A stretch of DNA of 64,000 nucleotides from Mesorhizobium sp. M7A.F.Ca.US.008.03.1.1 (lineage in GTDB: Bacteria; Pseudomonadota; Alphaproteobacteria; Rhizobiales; Rhizobiaceae), in contig NZ_RZRU01000006.1 of NCBI RefSeq assembly GCF_003997495.1, positions 119,796-183,795 on the forward strand, read 5' to 3'. Under the pieces are notes generated by a model. The model was given only the letters and a program-made list of their open reading frames with translations, made no database searches and had not been told where the DNA came from. A program made the position numbers and the translations under genes. Below, in pieces: positions 46,102 to 55,391 of the stretch. How positions within the stretch are numbered: the stretch's first letter is position 1; the number at the start of each line of letters is the position of its first letter.

Positions 46102-46500
46102 ATGACCAAACTTCCGCTACCACCGCTTCGTCGTGTTCCACAGGCCCTCAAAAAGGAATTGGAGGAATATCGGAAGGCTAACCCGACACCCAGGTCGCCA
46201 TGCATAGACCAGACTGAAGCCGAAATCGAAGCCTACTACCGTACAGTTCCCTTGGGTATGAATGCCGTCGTCCGAAATACGCAAGGCCACGGTCTCGTTT
46301 ATCACTTGGCTGAGGTCGAGGGGACCAATCCAGCGCGAGGGCGTGTCTATGTGAAAGGTCACGGAGCCTTCTACATGAAGCACGGCAAGAACTGTTATCA
46401 CCCTACAGGACAAGTCAGCTTGGTAGTGCCAACCCAGGAGGTGCTTCAATGGACAAAGGAGCATCCCAGAGGAGAGATGGGATATACAATCTTCCGGTAG
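46102..46500 (+). CDS. Small unknown protein, third gene of the DUF488 cassette
   Basis: 132 aa from ATG at 46102 (AAGGA upstream). I do not recognise it. It is basic and aromatic at the C-terminus (VYVKGHGAFYMKHGKNCYHP, LQWTKEHPRGEMGYTIFR) with a proline-rich N-terminal stretch (TKLPLPPLRRVPQALKKELE). It lies 50 bp after the 259-aa gene on the same strand, shares its low GC content and ends before the convergent ClC gene. It may be co-transferred with the DUF488 pair. Confidence 0.6.
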   Translation: MTKLPLPPLRRVPQALKKELEEYRKANPTPRSPCIDQTEAEIEAYYRTVPLGMNAVVRNTQGHGLVYHLAEVEGTNPARGRVYVKGHGAFYMKHGKNCYHPTGQVSLVVPTQEVLQWTKEHPRGEMGYTIFR

Positions 46501-46577
46501 CGATTCATGCCAGCGCCCTTCACAGGGCAGTCGAGCCAGTTTCCCATGGAAGTCCATAAGTCCGCTGCCAAGCTACC

Positions 46578-48419
46578 CTATCCCTCGCCCGACAGGTCCC
46601 GGCGCGCCTTGTCGAGTTCCTCGGCATAGCGCCGCATCAAATGACCTTCGGTCAACAGCCCCAGCACGATATGGTCGGTGAAATCCTCGACCACGGCGAG
46701 CTCTTCGGCGCCCGCGCGCTGGAACGTTTCGGCCGCGGCCTGCACGTTCATGCTCGGCACCAGCACTGCGTCCTTGTACTTGGCAAGATCGCGCACCGGC
46801 ACCTCGCCACCGGAAGGATCGCTGTGCAGTTCGGCCACGATCAGCACGCCGACATAGTGGTCGCCCGCGTCGACGGCGATGACGCGCTGGGCAGAGCCGA
46901 GCGGCACCTCTTTGCGGAAGGCTGCGAGTGTCGTCGAGGCATAGATGGTCTTGATGTCCTTGCGCATCATCGAGCCTACTGTGAGGCTGCGCATCCAGCC
47001 GACATCGTGGGCGCTGCGGATGGTCTCGCCGCGCAAATGGAAGCGCCAGGTCGAGAAGGAGTAGCCGAAGGTTTCGCGCACCAGGATGGCCGACATGATC
47101 GAGGCGGCCAGCACGACGCCGGTCAGCGTCAGGTCGCGGGTCGATTCCAGCGCCAGGAAGGTCATTGTCAGCGGACCGCCGACGACACCGACGGCGAGCG
47201 AAGTCATGCCGACGACGGCGGCGACGGCAGGGTCGATGCCGGTTGCCGGCGAGACGACGATCATCACATCCGCGAACGCCTTGCCGAGCAGCGCGCCGAG
47301 GAACAGCGAGGCGAAGAACAATCCGCCGCGAAAACCCGAGCCCAGCGAGACCGCCGACGCCGCCAGCTTGAGCACGAAGACGCTCGCCACCACGGCCAGC
47401 CCGTAATTCATCGAGAATTCGCGGTGCAGCGCGCCATGGCCGCTGGACAGCACCTGCGGCGTGATCAACCCCAGCAGCCCGACGATGACGCCGCCGATGA
47501 CGGGGCGCAGCGACGCATCGATCGACAGCCTGGCGAAACCGCGCTCGATCAACGTCACCAGATGCATAATGGCGATCGAGGCGGCGCCGCCGAGCAGCCC
47601 GAGCAGCAGGAACGGCACATACTGGCTGGCAGTGAGCGCCGGCAGCCCCGAAAGCTCAAGCGGAAACGGCACGCCGCCAAACATTTCGGCGGTCAGCGAG
47701 GCTGAGATCGCGGCGGTCATGACAGGCGCGACATTGGCGACCGAGTAGATGCCGATGACCAGTTCGAAGCCGTAGAAGGCGCCGGTCAGCGGTGCATCGA
47801 AGGCAGCGGCGATGGCGCCGGCCGCACCACAGCCGACCAGGATGCGGACATCGTTGCGGCGCAGCCTGAAGATGCCCGCCAGCCGCGATGCCAGCCCGGA
47901 GCCAACCTGCGTATAGCCGGCTTCCAGCCCGACCGAGGCGCCAAAACCGCTGGAGATCATCGTCTGGCCGGCGATGATGAAGGTGTCGGTCAGCGACATG
48001 CGCCCGCCATAGAGCGCATTGGCTTCGATCGGGTCGATCGGTGTGCGGAATTTCCGTATCCTGAGCCAGACCACCGTCAGCCCCAGCAGCATGCCGCCGA
48101 TCGCCGGCACCAGCGCCTGCATCGGACTGGCGAGCGAGAACATGCCGGAAAGCCGGCCGCCTGGCTGAACGCCGAACAACAGCCCATGCAGGTCCTGCAC
48201 GATCTGGCTCATCGCCGTGACCAATATGCCAGCCATGACGCCTACGACACCGGCGAGAATGACCACCACGATGCCGCGTGCCTCGAGCAGGGGCAACGAC
48301 CTGATCAGCACAGCGCGCAGCCGGCGGGCGTAAACTTCGCTGTGGTTTCTGGAAAGCACCGGGGCGGCTCGCCGATATCGAAAGGCAGTGGAAAGCCAGC
48401 CTGATACGCCCGGCGGCAC
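46578..48419 (-). CDS. ClC-type chloride channel/antiporter with CBS domains
   Basis: 613 aa from a GTG at 48419; a start further in is possible, as the first 35 residues are not conserved-looking. Selectivity-filter motifs GFGASVGLEAGYTQVGSG (gating Glu in GLEAG) and GSGFRGGLFFASLFLGALLG are clear, with about ten membrane helices. The C-terminal 140 residues form two CBS modules (MRKDIKTIYASTTLAAFRKE, VLVPSMNVQAAAETFQRAGA). It should move chloride or another anion, possibly for pH homeostasis. It is convergent with the DUF488 cassette and upstream, on the opposite strand, of flhA. Confidence 0.9.
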   Translation of the reverse strand: MPPGVSGWLSTAFRYRRAAPVLSRNHSEVYARRLRAVLIRSLPLLEARGIVVVILAGVVGVMAGILVTAMSQIVQDLHGLLFGVQPGGRLSGMFSLASPMQALVPAIGGMLLGLTVVWLRIRKFRTPIDPIEANALYGGRMSLTDTFIIAGQTMISSGFGASVGLEAGYTQVGSGLASRLAGIFRLRRNDVRILVGCGAAGAIAAAFDAPLTGAFYGFELVIGIYSVANVAPVMTAAISASLTAEMFGGVPFPLELSGLPALTASQYVPFLLLGLLGGAASIAIMHLVTLIERGFARLSIDASLRPVIGGVIVGLLGLITPQVLSSGHGALHREFSMNYGLAVVASVFVLKLAASAVSLGSGFRGGLFFASLFLGALLGKAFADVMIVVSPATGIDPAVAAVVGMTSLAVGVVGGPLTMTFLALESTRDLTLTGVVLAASIMSAILVRETFGYSFSTWRFHLRGETIRSAHDVGWMRSLTVGSMMRKDIKTIYASTTLAAFRKEVPLGSAQRVIAVDAGDHYVGVLIVAELHSDPSGGEVPVRDLAKYKDAVLVPSMNVQAAAETFQRAGAEELAVVEDFTDHIVLGLLTEGHLMRRYAEELDKARRDLSGEG

Positions 48420-48493
48420 GGCATGGCAACCACAATGCCGACAGACACCATACTGGCGACAGCGGGCGCGATACCGATCGGCCGATGGACCGT

Positions 48494-48793
48494 TCAGGTC
48501 GGCATGGGCTCGCCGGCTTCATAAAGCACGAGGTTGCGCTCGCCTATGCCAAGCGCCGGCCAGCTCGCACGCCAGGCCGCAAGGTGCGGCGAGGCGAAAT
48601 GCGCGTCGAGCGCTGCCCTGTCACTCCAGACTTCCGTGACCCGGATGAGCCCGGCATCGAAGACATCCTGCGCGTAGGAATATTGGATGCAGCCGACCTC
48701 GGTGCGGCTGCCGGAAACCATGCGCTCCATTGCGGGCTTGGCTTCCTCCAATTTGTTTGGCGGCAAGCGGATGGTGCCGATGATCAGAAGCAT
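48494..48793 (-). CDS. Small ABM-domain protein (putative quinol monooxygenase type)
   Basis: 99 aa from ATG at 48793 (AAGGGA upstream). LLIIGTIRLPPNKLEEAKPA, CIQYSYAQDVFDAGLIRVTE and VWSDRAALDAHFASPHLAAW follow the antibiotic-biosynthesis-monooxygenase (ABM) ferredoxin-like pattern, as in YgiN-type proteins. Members act as dimers on quinones or polyketides, or have no known activity. It is upstream of the ClC gene and divergent from flhA. Confidence 0.85.
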   Translation of the reverse strand: MLLIIGTIRLPPNKLEEAKPAMERMVSGSRTEVGCIQYSYAQDVFDAGLIRVTEVWSDRAALDAHFASPHLAAWRASWPALGIGERNLVLYEAGEPMPT

Positions 48794-48941
48794 GGATTTT
48801 CCCTTCTTTACGAGGCCGGCCGACACGGCGACCTGCGCGCATGACCGTTCGAACTAGCCAGTCTCCCACCCTCGCGCAAGCTTGGCGGGCTACCCTCACA
48901 GGGCTGTCGCGCGCTCGGCAGGTTTCGAATTTGGGGACGAC

Positions 48942-51029
48942 ATGGCGATCAGCGAAAGCATCCAGCCCGGCGCGGTGGCCAAGAACGGCCGCGACGTCTT
49001 CTTCGCCATCGGCATCGTCATCATCCTGGCCGTGCTGTTTCTGCCGATTCCGGCCTTTCTCATCGACATCGGCCTCGCCTTCTCGATCGCGCTTTCGGTG
49101 CTGATCCTGATGGTGGCGCTGTGGATCCAGCGGCCGCTCGATTTCTCGTCTTTTCCGACCGTTCTGCTCATCGCCACCATGCTGCGGCTGTCGCTCAACA
49201 TCGCCACCACGCGCATGATCCTGTCGCATGGCAATGAGGGCACCCACGCCGCCGGCTATGTCATTGCCGGCTTCTCCAAGCTGGTGATGGCCAGCGACTT
49301 CGTCATCGGCCTCATCGTCTTCATGATCCTGATCGTGGTGAACTTCATCGTCATCACCAAGGGCGCCACGCGTATCGCCGAAGTCGGCGCACGCTTCACC
49401 CTCGACGCCATCCCCGGCAAGCAGATGTCGATCGACGCCGACCTGTCCGCCGGCATGATCGACGACAAGACCGCGCAACTGCGGCGCCGTGAGCTGGAAG
49501 AAGAAAGCTCCTTCTTCGGCTCGATGGACGGCGCCTCGAAATTCGTCCGCGGCGACGCCATCGCCGGCCTCATCATCACCGCCATCAACATCGTCGGCGG
49601 CATTGCCATCGGCTACATCAGGCACGGCATGGGCATGGGCGAAGCCGCCGACGTGTTCATCAAGCTGTCGGTCGGCGACGGGCTCGTCACCCAGATCCCG
49701 GCGCTCATCGTTTCACTCGCCGCCGGCCTGCTCGTCTCCAAGGGCGGCACCCGCGGTTCAACCAACCAGGCGGTGTTCGGCCAGCTCGGCGCCCACCCGC
49801 GCGCGCTCTACGTCGCGGCATCGCTGCTGGTGCTGCTCGGCCTGATGCCCGGGCTGCCGCTGTTCCCGTTCTTCGCGCTCGCCGCCGGCATGGCCGGTCT
49901 CGGCTACATCATCCCTATGCGCGCCAACCGGGTCCTCGCCGAAGCCGAGGCGATCAAGGACCAGGAAAAGGCGACCAAGGTCGAGGAGGAGAAGAACTCG
50001 GTCAAGGCCTCGCTCGCCACCGCCGAGATCGAGCTCTTGATAGGCAAGCAGCTGTCGACAAGGCTGCTGACGTCGCACCAGGAACTGGTTTTCCGCATGG
50101 GCAAGATGCGCAAGAAATTCGCCACCCAGTACGGCTTCGTCGTACCGGAAGTGCGTGTCGCCGACGATTTCGCCATCCCGCCGAAGAGTTACCAGATCAA
50201 GGTGCACGGCACCGTGGTGGCCGAATACCAGATGCGCGTCGGCGAGATCATGGTGCTGCTCGGCAATCGCGACATACCCGAGATACCGGGCGAGGAAATC
50301 CGCGAGCCGGCCTTCGGCATGCGCGCCTATTCAGTGGTCGAAGCCTTCGCCGAGGATCTGAAGCGCGAGAACTACACCTTCGCCGACAACATGTCGGTGC
50401 TGCTCACCCATCTCTCCGAGGTCATCCGCAACAACCTGCCGCAGCTTCTGTCCTACAAGGACATGAAGGCGCTGCTCGAACGCCAGGACCAGGAATACCG
50501 CAAGCTCGCCGACGAGATCTGCACCACGCACATCTCCTATCCCGGCCTGCAGGCGGTGCTGAAGCTGCTGCTCGCCGAGCGCGTCTCGATCCGCAACCTG
50601 CACCTGATCATCGAGGCGATCGCCGAGATCGCGCCGCATGTGCGCCGCACCGAGCAGATCGTCGAGCATGTCCGCATCCGCATGGCACAGCAGATCTGCG
50701 GCGACCTCTCGGAGGGCGGCGTGCTGAAGGTGCTTCGCCTCGGCAACCGCTGGGACCTCGCCTTCCACCAGAGCCTCAAGCGCGACGCCAAGGGTGAGGT
50801 GCGCGAGTTCGACATCGACCCGCGCCAGCTCGAGGAGTTCGGCCAGGACGCGACCAAGGCGATCAAGAAATATCTGGAAGCCGGCGAGCGTTTCGTCCTC
50901 GTCACCGCGCCCGACGCCCGCCCCTATGTGCGCATGATCATCGAGCGGCTGTTCACCACGCTGCCGGTGCTCAGCCACGTCGAAATCGCCAAGGGCGTCG
51001 AGATCAAGGTGCTCGGAACCATATCGTGA
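48942..51029 (+). CDS. flhA: FlhA, flagellar export gate protein
   Basis: 695 aa from ATG at 48942 (GGGGA upstream). Eight membrane helices fill the first half, with [20 protein letters not shown] and the FHIPEP-region sequence [20 protein letters not shown] then [20 protein letters not shown]. The cytoplasmic second half docks chaperone-subunit complexes. It overlaps fliR by 4 nt. Confidence 0.97.
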   Translation: MAISESIQPGAVAKNGRDVFFAIGIVIILAVLFLPIPAFLIDIGLAFSIALSVLILMVALWIQRPLDFSSFPTVLLIATMLRLSLNIATTRMILSHGNEGTHAAGYVIAGFSKLVMASDFVIGLIVFMILIVVNFIVITKGATRIAEVGARFTLDAIPGKQMSIDADLSAGMIDDKTAQLRRRELEEESSFFGSMDGASKFVRGDAIAGLIITAINIVGGIAIGYIRHGMGMGEAADVFIKLSVGDGLVTQIPALIVSLAAGLLVSKGGTRGSTNQAVFGQLGAHPRALYVAASLLVLLGLMPGLPLFPFFALAAGMAGLGYIIPMRANRVLAEAEAIKDQEKATKVEEEKNSVKASLATAEIELLIGKQLSTRLLTSHQELVFRMGKMRKKFATQYGFVVPEVRVADDFAIPPKSYQIKVHGTVVAEYQMRVGEIMVLLGNRDIPEIPGEEIREPAFGMRAYSVVEAFAEDLKRENYTFADNMSVLLTHLSEVIRNNLPQLLSYKDMKALLERQDQEYRKLADEICTTHISYPGLQAVLKLLLAERVSIRNLHLIIEAIAEIAPHVRRTEQIVEHVRIRMAQQICGDLSEGGVLKVLRLGNRWDLAFHQSLKRDAKGEVREFDIDPRQLEEFGQDATKAIKKYLEAGERFVLVTAPDARPYVRMIIERLFTTLPVLSHVEIAKGVEIKVLGTIS

Positions 51030-51778
51030 GCGTGCTGTCGCAAGGCGTCGTCATCGCGGCGTTCCTCGCCTTCTGCCGCATCGGCGCCTGTTTCATGCTG
51101 ATGCCGGGCCTGTCCAGCGCCCGCGTCCCGGTCCAGGTCAGGCTGTTCGTGGCTGTCGCCGCCACCGGCGGCCTGCTTGCCTTCCTGTGGGACAAGATCT
51201 TTCCTTTCGTCGACCCGCGCCCGCAGATCCTGGTGCCGATGATCATCTCGGAACTTCTGGTCGGCGGCCTGATCGGCGCCATGACCAGGCTCTACATGGA
51301 AGCCTTGCGCTTCATGGGCTCGGCCATTGCCATGCTGGTCGGCTATGGCGGCACCGGCGGACCGGCGATCGAGGAGCCCGAACCTCAGGCAGCCCTTGCC
51401 GCCATCATCTCGTTCTCGGCACTTTTGATGCTGTTCGTCTTCGATTTCGACCACGAGATAATACGCGCGCTGGTTTCTTCCTACACGGTCGCGCCGGTCA
51501 ACATCTTCTTCAACCCGCAGGCCGCCCTCGTCGATGTCACCGACACGGTGTCGGACACCTTCTTCCTGGTCATCCGCCTCGGCAGCCCGTTCGTCGCCTA
51601 TGCCATTCTCGTCAATCTGACGATCGGCTTCGTCAACAAGCTGACGCCGCAGATCCCGATCTATTTCATCTCCCAGCCCTTCATCATCGCCGGCGGCATG
51701 ATCATCTTCTATTTCGCCGTCGGCACCATGCTGTCGCTGTTCGTAGACGGCTTCGTCGACCTGACATTGGCGAGATAG
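51026..51778 (+). CDS. fliR: FliR, flagellar export gate protein
   Basis: 250 aa from a GTG start that overlaps the flhA stop. Multiple membrane helices; [20 protein letters not shown] and [20 protein letters not shown] are typical of FliR, as is [20 protein letters not shown] near the C-terminus. It completes the FliPQR gate encoded in this window. The FliJ-like gene follows 2 bp downstream. Confidence 0.95.
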   Translation: MSVLSQGVVIAAFLAFCRIGACFMLMPGLSSARVPVQVRLFVAVAATGGLLAFLWDKIFPFVDPRPQILVPMIISELLVGGLIGAMTRLYMEALRFMGSAIAMLVGYGGTGGPAIEEPEPQAALAAIISFSALLMLFVFDFDHEIIRALVSSYTVAPVNIFFNPQAALVDVTDTVSDTFFLVIRLGSPFVAYAILVNLTIGFVNKLTPQIPIYFISQPFIIAGGMIIFYFAVGTMLSLFVDGFVDLTLAR

Positions 51779-51780
51779 AA

Positions 51781-52164
51781 ATGAGCACGCGCAAGGACCG
51801 CCTCAAGAAGCTGGTGAAGGTTCAGGAACAGCTGAAGGCGCTGCACGAAACCCGCCACGCCTCCTTCCTCGCCGCGGCCAGTGCCGCCGAAACCGAAGCC
51901 AGGGAACTGGTCGGCCATTTCGACCAGGCCGATTCGCTGTCCGCCCTGTTTCCCGACCTCTACCACCGCCGCATCGCCCAGGCGGTCGTGCGCCAGGAGG
52001 CGAACCTGGCGAGCGCCAGGCAGGAAGCCAGCCTCATCGCCGCCGCGACCGCCCGCACCAACATGGTCGAGCGCGCTTACAAGGACGTGCGTAACCGCGA
52101 CGAGCGCGAACGCTCCGACCGCGAGCGGCTGGATATCATCGCGCAGAAGCAGGGCGAGAAGTAG
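51781..52164 (+). CDS. FliJ-like coiled-coil protein
   Basis: 127 aa, almost entirely charged helix (LKKLVKVQEQLKALHETRHA, LASARQEASLIAAATARTNM, VERAYKDVRNRDERERSDRE). Length and coiled-coil character match FliJ, the export stalk protein that no other gene here supplies. It lies 2 bp after fliR. No diagnostic motif separates FliJ from other coiled coils, so the call is structural and positional. A decayed partial copy of its 3' half lies at 52422-52575. Confidence 0.7.
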   Translation: MSTRKDRLKKLVKVQEQLKALHETRHASFLAAASAAETEARELVGHFDQADSLSALFPDLYHRRIAQAVVRQEANLASARQEASLIAAATARTNMVERAYKDVRNRDERERSDRERLDIIAQKQGEK

Positions 52165-52182
52165 TTGGGGGAGTTCTGCTGC

Positions 52183-52297
52183 GGGGCTCGATCTCAACCT
52201 GACCGATGCCGCTTCCCTCAGCATCGCCTACCAGGGGCAGTTCGGCTCCGGCGTCCAGCAGAACGGCTTCAATGCAAAGCTTAATGTGAAATTCTAA
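52183..52297 (+). pseudogene. Remnant of an autotransporter beta-barrel C-terminus
   Basis: The plus-strand reading gives LDLNLTDAASLSIAYQGQFG then SGVQQNGFNAKLNVKF and a stop. This is the last part of an autotransporter (type Va) beta domain, including the C-terminal Phe. No start, signal or passenger is present, so only about 37 codons of a lost gene remain, 19 bp after the FliJ-like stop. Confidence 0.7.
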
Positions 52298-52421
52298 GCG
52301 GGAAGGATCGTTACGGAATGACTGCCCTTGCGGAAAGGTGCCATTCGATCCGGATGTCACTGCGACCGCTTGAAGGCAGATCCAGATGACATTCCGATGC
52401 CCGCTTGCAGGAACCGAATCC

Positions 52422-52575
52422 GGCGAGCGCCAGGCAGGAAGCCAGCCTCATCGCCGCCGGACCGCCCGCACCGACATGGTCGGGCGCACCTGCAAGGACG
52501 TGCGCAACCGCGACGAACGCGAACGCTTCGACCGCAAGCGGCTGGACCTGATCGCGGGCGCAGGAGTAGCTGGGA
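52422..52575 (+). pseudogene. Decayed partial duplicate of the FliJ-like gene
   Basis: The segment matches 52008-52177 (3' part of the FliJ-like gene and bases after its stop) with roughly 80% identity by eye; the first 30 or so bases (GGCGAGCGCCAGGCAGGAAG onward) are identical. Small deletions break the frame. It sits about 410 bp after the original and before the ABC operon, pointing to a duplication that accompanied an insertion. Confidence 0.75.
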
Positions 52576-52620
52576 GTATTGCGTGGCGCGAAGCGGACCC
52601 CCCAAGATTCGGGCCTTCCC

Positions 52621-52656
52621 GTAAACGCTTTACAGCCCGGTTTGGTAGCGCTACCG
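52621..52656. promoter_or_regulatory. Twin palindromes upstream of sugar-type ABC operon, candidate LacI-family operators
   Basis: GTAAACGCTTTAC (52621-52633, arms GTAAA/TTTAC) and the perfect 12-bp palindrome GGTAGCGCTACC (52644-52655) lie about 100-130 bp before the ATPase start. The second has the central-CG form typical of LacI/GalR-family sites in rhizobial sugar operons. No LacI gene is in the window, so the regulator would be elsewhere. Confidence 0.5.
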
Positions 52657-52750
52657 TTTCGGTCTAGCGTGAGCCTGGGAGGAGCTAAGGCTATCGCTGG
52701 CGGAAGCGTTGTTCCTTCGACGACGTCGCAGGAATTTGTTGGGAGGACCG

Positions 52751-53836
52751 ATGGCGTCTGTCGCAATTGACGAAGTCTACAAATCATTCGGCGCTGTCGA
52801 GATCCTGCACGGAGTCAGCGTGAACATCGAGGACGGCGAGTTCGTCACTCTGGTCGGGCCGTCAGGCTGCGGAAAATCAACTCTTCTCAGAATGATCGCC
52901 GGCCTGGAAAAGATTTCACGCGGCCAGATCGCGATTGGCGAACGTGTCGTCAACAACGTTGCGCCCAAGGAGCGCGACGTCGCCATGGTCTTCCAGAACT
53001 ATGCGCTTTACCCACACATGACCGTTGCCGAGAACATGGCGTTCTCGCTGATGCTCAAAGGAGTTTCCAAGCCAGAGAGCGATGCAGGCGTGCGCCGCGC
53101 GGCCGAAATCCTTGGGCTGGTGCCGTTGCTGGCGCGCTATCCTCGGCAGCTTTCCGGCGGCCAACGCCAGCGCGTCGCGATGGGCCGCGCGATCGTGCGT
53201 GATCCGGCGGTCTTTCTCTTCGACGAACCGCTGTCCAATCTCGACGCCAAACTCAGGGTGCAGATGCGCGCCGAGATCAAGGAACTGCACCAGCGCCTCA
53301 AGACCACGACAGTCTACGTCACCCACGATCAGATCGAAGCCATGACCATGGCTGACAAGATCGTGGTCATGCATGACGGTATCGTCGAGCAGATAGGGCC
53401 GCCGCTGGAACTCTATGACCGGCCGAACAATCTTTTTGTCGCCAGCTTTATCGGCTCGCCGGCCATGAATTTGCTGAGGGGCGAGATCGCTACCGGCGGC
53501 TCACCCTCGTTCCGCGGTGCCGGGGGGATTTCAGTCCCGTTGGCCTCGGCACTTTCCATCCCCAATGGCGAGCCTGTGGTGCTCGGAATAAGGCCCGAGC
53601 ATTTGCGGCTGTCCGACGACCAGGGCATTCCGGTCATCGTCGCGGTGGTTGAACCAACCGGGTCCGAAGTGCAGCTCATCGGCCGGACAGCCGGCGGCGA
53701 AGAGATCGTCGCGAATTTCCGGGAACGACATTCCTTCACGCCGGGCGAAACCATCCGGCTTACGGCCGAGCCCAGCCTCATCCATCTCTTTCACGGAGAA
53801 ACCGGACAGAGATTCCAAACACGTACCGATCAGTAG
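52751..53836 (+). CDS. Sugar-type ABC transporter ATP-binding protein (MalK/UgpC family)
   Basis: 361 aa from ATG at 52751 directly behind GGGAGG. Walker A GPSGCGKSTLLRMIAGLEKI, signature LSGGQRQRVAMGRAI, Walker B AVFLFDEPLSNLD, switch His in VTHDQIEAMTMADK. The C-terminal TOBE-like regulatory domain is present (LGIRPEHLRL). It is the first gene of a four-gene import operon (ATPase, binding protein, two permeases) that lies inside the flagellar region. The substrate is likely a sugar or glycerol-phosphate-like compound. Confidence 0.93.
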   Translation: MASVAIDEVYKSFGAVEILHGVSVNIEDGEFVTLVGPSGCGKSTLLRMIAGLEKISRGQIAIGERVVNNVAPKERDVAMVFQNYALYPHMTVAENMAFSLMLKGVSKPESDAGVRRAAEILGLVPLLARYPRQLSGGQRQRVAMGRAIVRDPAVFLFDEPLSNLDAKLRVQMRAEIKELHQRLKTTTVYVTHDQIEAMTMADKIVVMHDGIVEQIGPPLELYDRPNNLFVASFIGSPAMNLLRGEIATGGSPSFRGAGGISVPLASALSIPNGEPVVLGIRPEHLRLSDDQGIPVIVAVVEPTGSEVQLIGRTAGGEEIVANFRERHSFTPGETIRLTAEPSLIHLFHGETGQRFQTRTDQ

Positions 53837-53872
53837 GACCACAAGGCAAGGACAACCACAGGAGGAACGAGC

Positions 53873-55198
53873 ATGAAGTTCACCAGACGCGACGTGATCC
53901 GCACCACCGCCGGCGCGGCAGCGGGGGCCTTGGGAAGTCGGTTCATCAGCTCTCCGGCCCTTGCCCAGGACGGACTGAAATACAAACCCGAGGATGGCGC
54001 CAAGCTTAGACTGCTGCGCTGGTCGCCCTTCGTCCAGGGCGACGAGGACCAATGGCTGGCCAACACCAAGCGCTTCACCGAAGCGACCGGTGTCGCGGTC
54101 CGCGTCGACAAGGAAAGTTGGGAGGACATTCGCCCCAAGGCGGCAGTCGCGGCAAATGTCGGGTCCGGCCCCGACCTGATGTTCGTCTGGTTCGATGACC
54201 CGCACCAATATCCCGACAAGCTGCACGACGTGAGTGAACTGGGCGAGTATCTCGGCTCGAAATACGGCGGCTGGCATGATGGACCAAAGCAATATGCGAC
54301 CCGGGAAGGCAAATTCATCGGCCTGCCACTGGCCACGATCGGAAATGCCATCGTCTATCGGGAAAGCTGGGTAAAAGAGGCCGGCTTTTCGGAGTTTCCC
54401 AAGGACACGAAAGGCTTCCTGGAACTCTGCAAGGCCTTGCAAGCGAAGGGACATCCGGCCGGCTTCACGCATGGCCATGGCGTCGGCGACGGCAACAACT
54501 ATGCTCATTGGCTGCTGTGGAGCCATGGCGGCCAGATGGTCGACGAGAGTGGCAAGGTAACGATCAACAGCCCCGAGACCCTCAAGGCGATCGAATACGC
54601 GCAGGAACTCTACAAGACCTTCATTCCCGGCACCGAAAGCTGGCTCGACGTCAACAACAACCGCGCCTTCCTGGCCGGCGAACTGGCTGTCATCGCCAAC
54701 GGCATCTCGGCCTACAACACCGCCAAAATCAATAAGGACAATGATCCGAAGCTGGCTGAAATCGCCAAGGACATACGCACGACCAACCTGCCCATAGGTC
54801 CTGTCGGCAAATCCGTCGAATTGTTCCAGGTGACCACGGCTGTCATCTTCAATTACACGCCTTACCCCAACGCGGCCAAGGCGTATTTGCAGTTCATGTT
54901 CGAGGAACCGCAAATGAAGGACTGGATCACCTCCTCGGCCGGATATTGCTGCCAGACACTGAAGGCGTTCGACAACAACCCGGTATGGACTGCCGATCCC
55001 AACAACGCCGCTTACGCCAAGGCCTCGGCGACTCTGCGGCCTAACGGCTATGCCGGGCCGCTCGGCTATGCTTCGGCGGCAACCATGGCCGACTACGTGC
55101 TGGTCGATATGTTCGCCAAAGCGGTGACCGGCCAGGCGACGCCGCAAGAGGCAATGGAAGAGGCCGAGAAGCGGGCAAATCGCTATTATCGCGTTTGA
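53873..55198 (+). CDS. ABC transporter extracellular solute-binding protein (sugar type)
   Basis: 441 aa. A twin-arginine type signal (TRRDVIRTTAGAAAGALGSR, cleavage near ALAQD) suggests Tat export. The body has the family-1 binding protein look: LRLLRWSPFVQGDEDQWLAN, GSGPDLMFVWFDDPHQYPDK, VGDGNNYAHWLLWSHGGQMV. It follows the ATPase by 36 bp; the permease genes follow. Ligand unknown, probably an oligosaccharide or polyol. Confidence 0.92.
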   Translation: MKFTRRDVIRTTAGAAAGALGSRFISSPALAQDGLKYKPEDGAKLRLLRWSPFVQGDEDQWLANTKRFTEATGVAVRVDKESWEDIRPKAAVAANVGSGPDLMFVWFDDPHQYPDKLHDVSELGEYLGSKYGGWHDGPKQYATREGKFIGLPLATIGNAIVYRESWVKEAGFSEFPKDTKGFLELCKALQAKGHPAGFTHGHGVGDGNNYAHWLLWSHGGQMVDESGKVTINSPETLKAIEYAQELYKTFIPGTESWLDVNNNRAFLAGELAVIANGISAYNTAKINKDNDPKLAEIAKDIRTTNLPIGPVGKSVELFQVTTAVIFNYTPYPNAAKAYLQFMFEEPQMKDWITSSAGYCCQTLKAFDNNPVWTADPNNAAYAKASATLRPNGYAGPLGYASAATMADYVLVDMFAKAVTGQATPQEAMEEAEKRANRYYRV

Positions 55199-55391
55199 GC
55201 CGGCTCAGCCGGGCAGCGTGGCTGCCCGGCTGGCCTCGGATTGCGTCGCGGCCGATCCGGCCGATCAATGAGACCTCAGCAGGAGCCAACCCATGGCCGT
55301 GCCGTCAGCTGCTATCCAGCCGTGATCTTCGATCTTCTCACGGATTCTATCGCGCTGGGGCGAAAGCCGGAACGCACTTGGCTTCGGCTTC

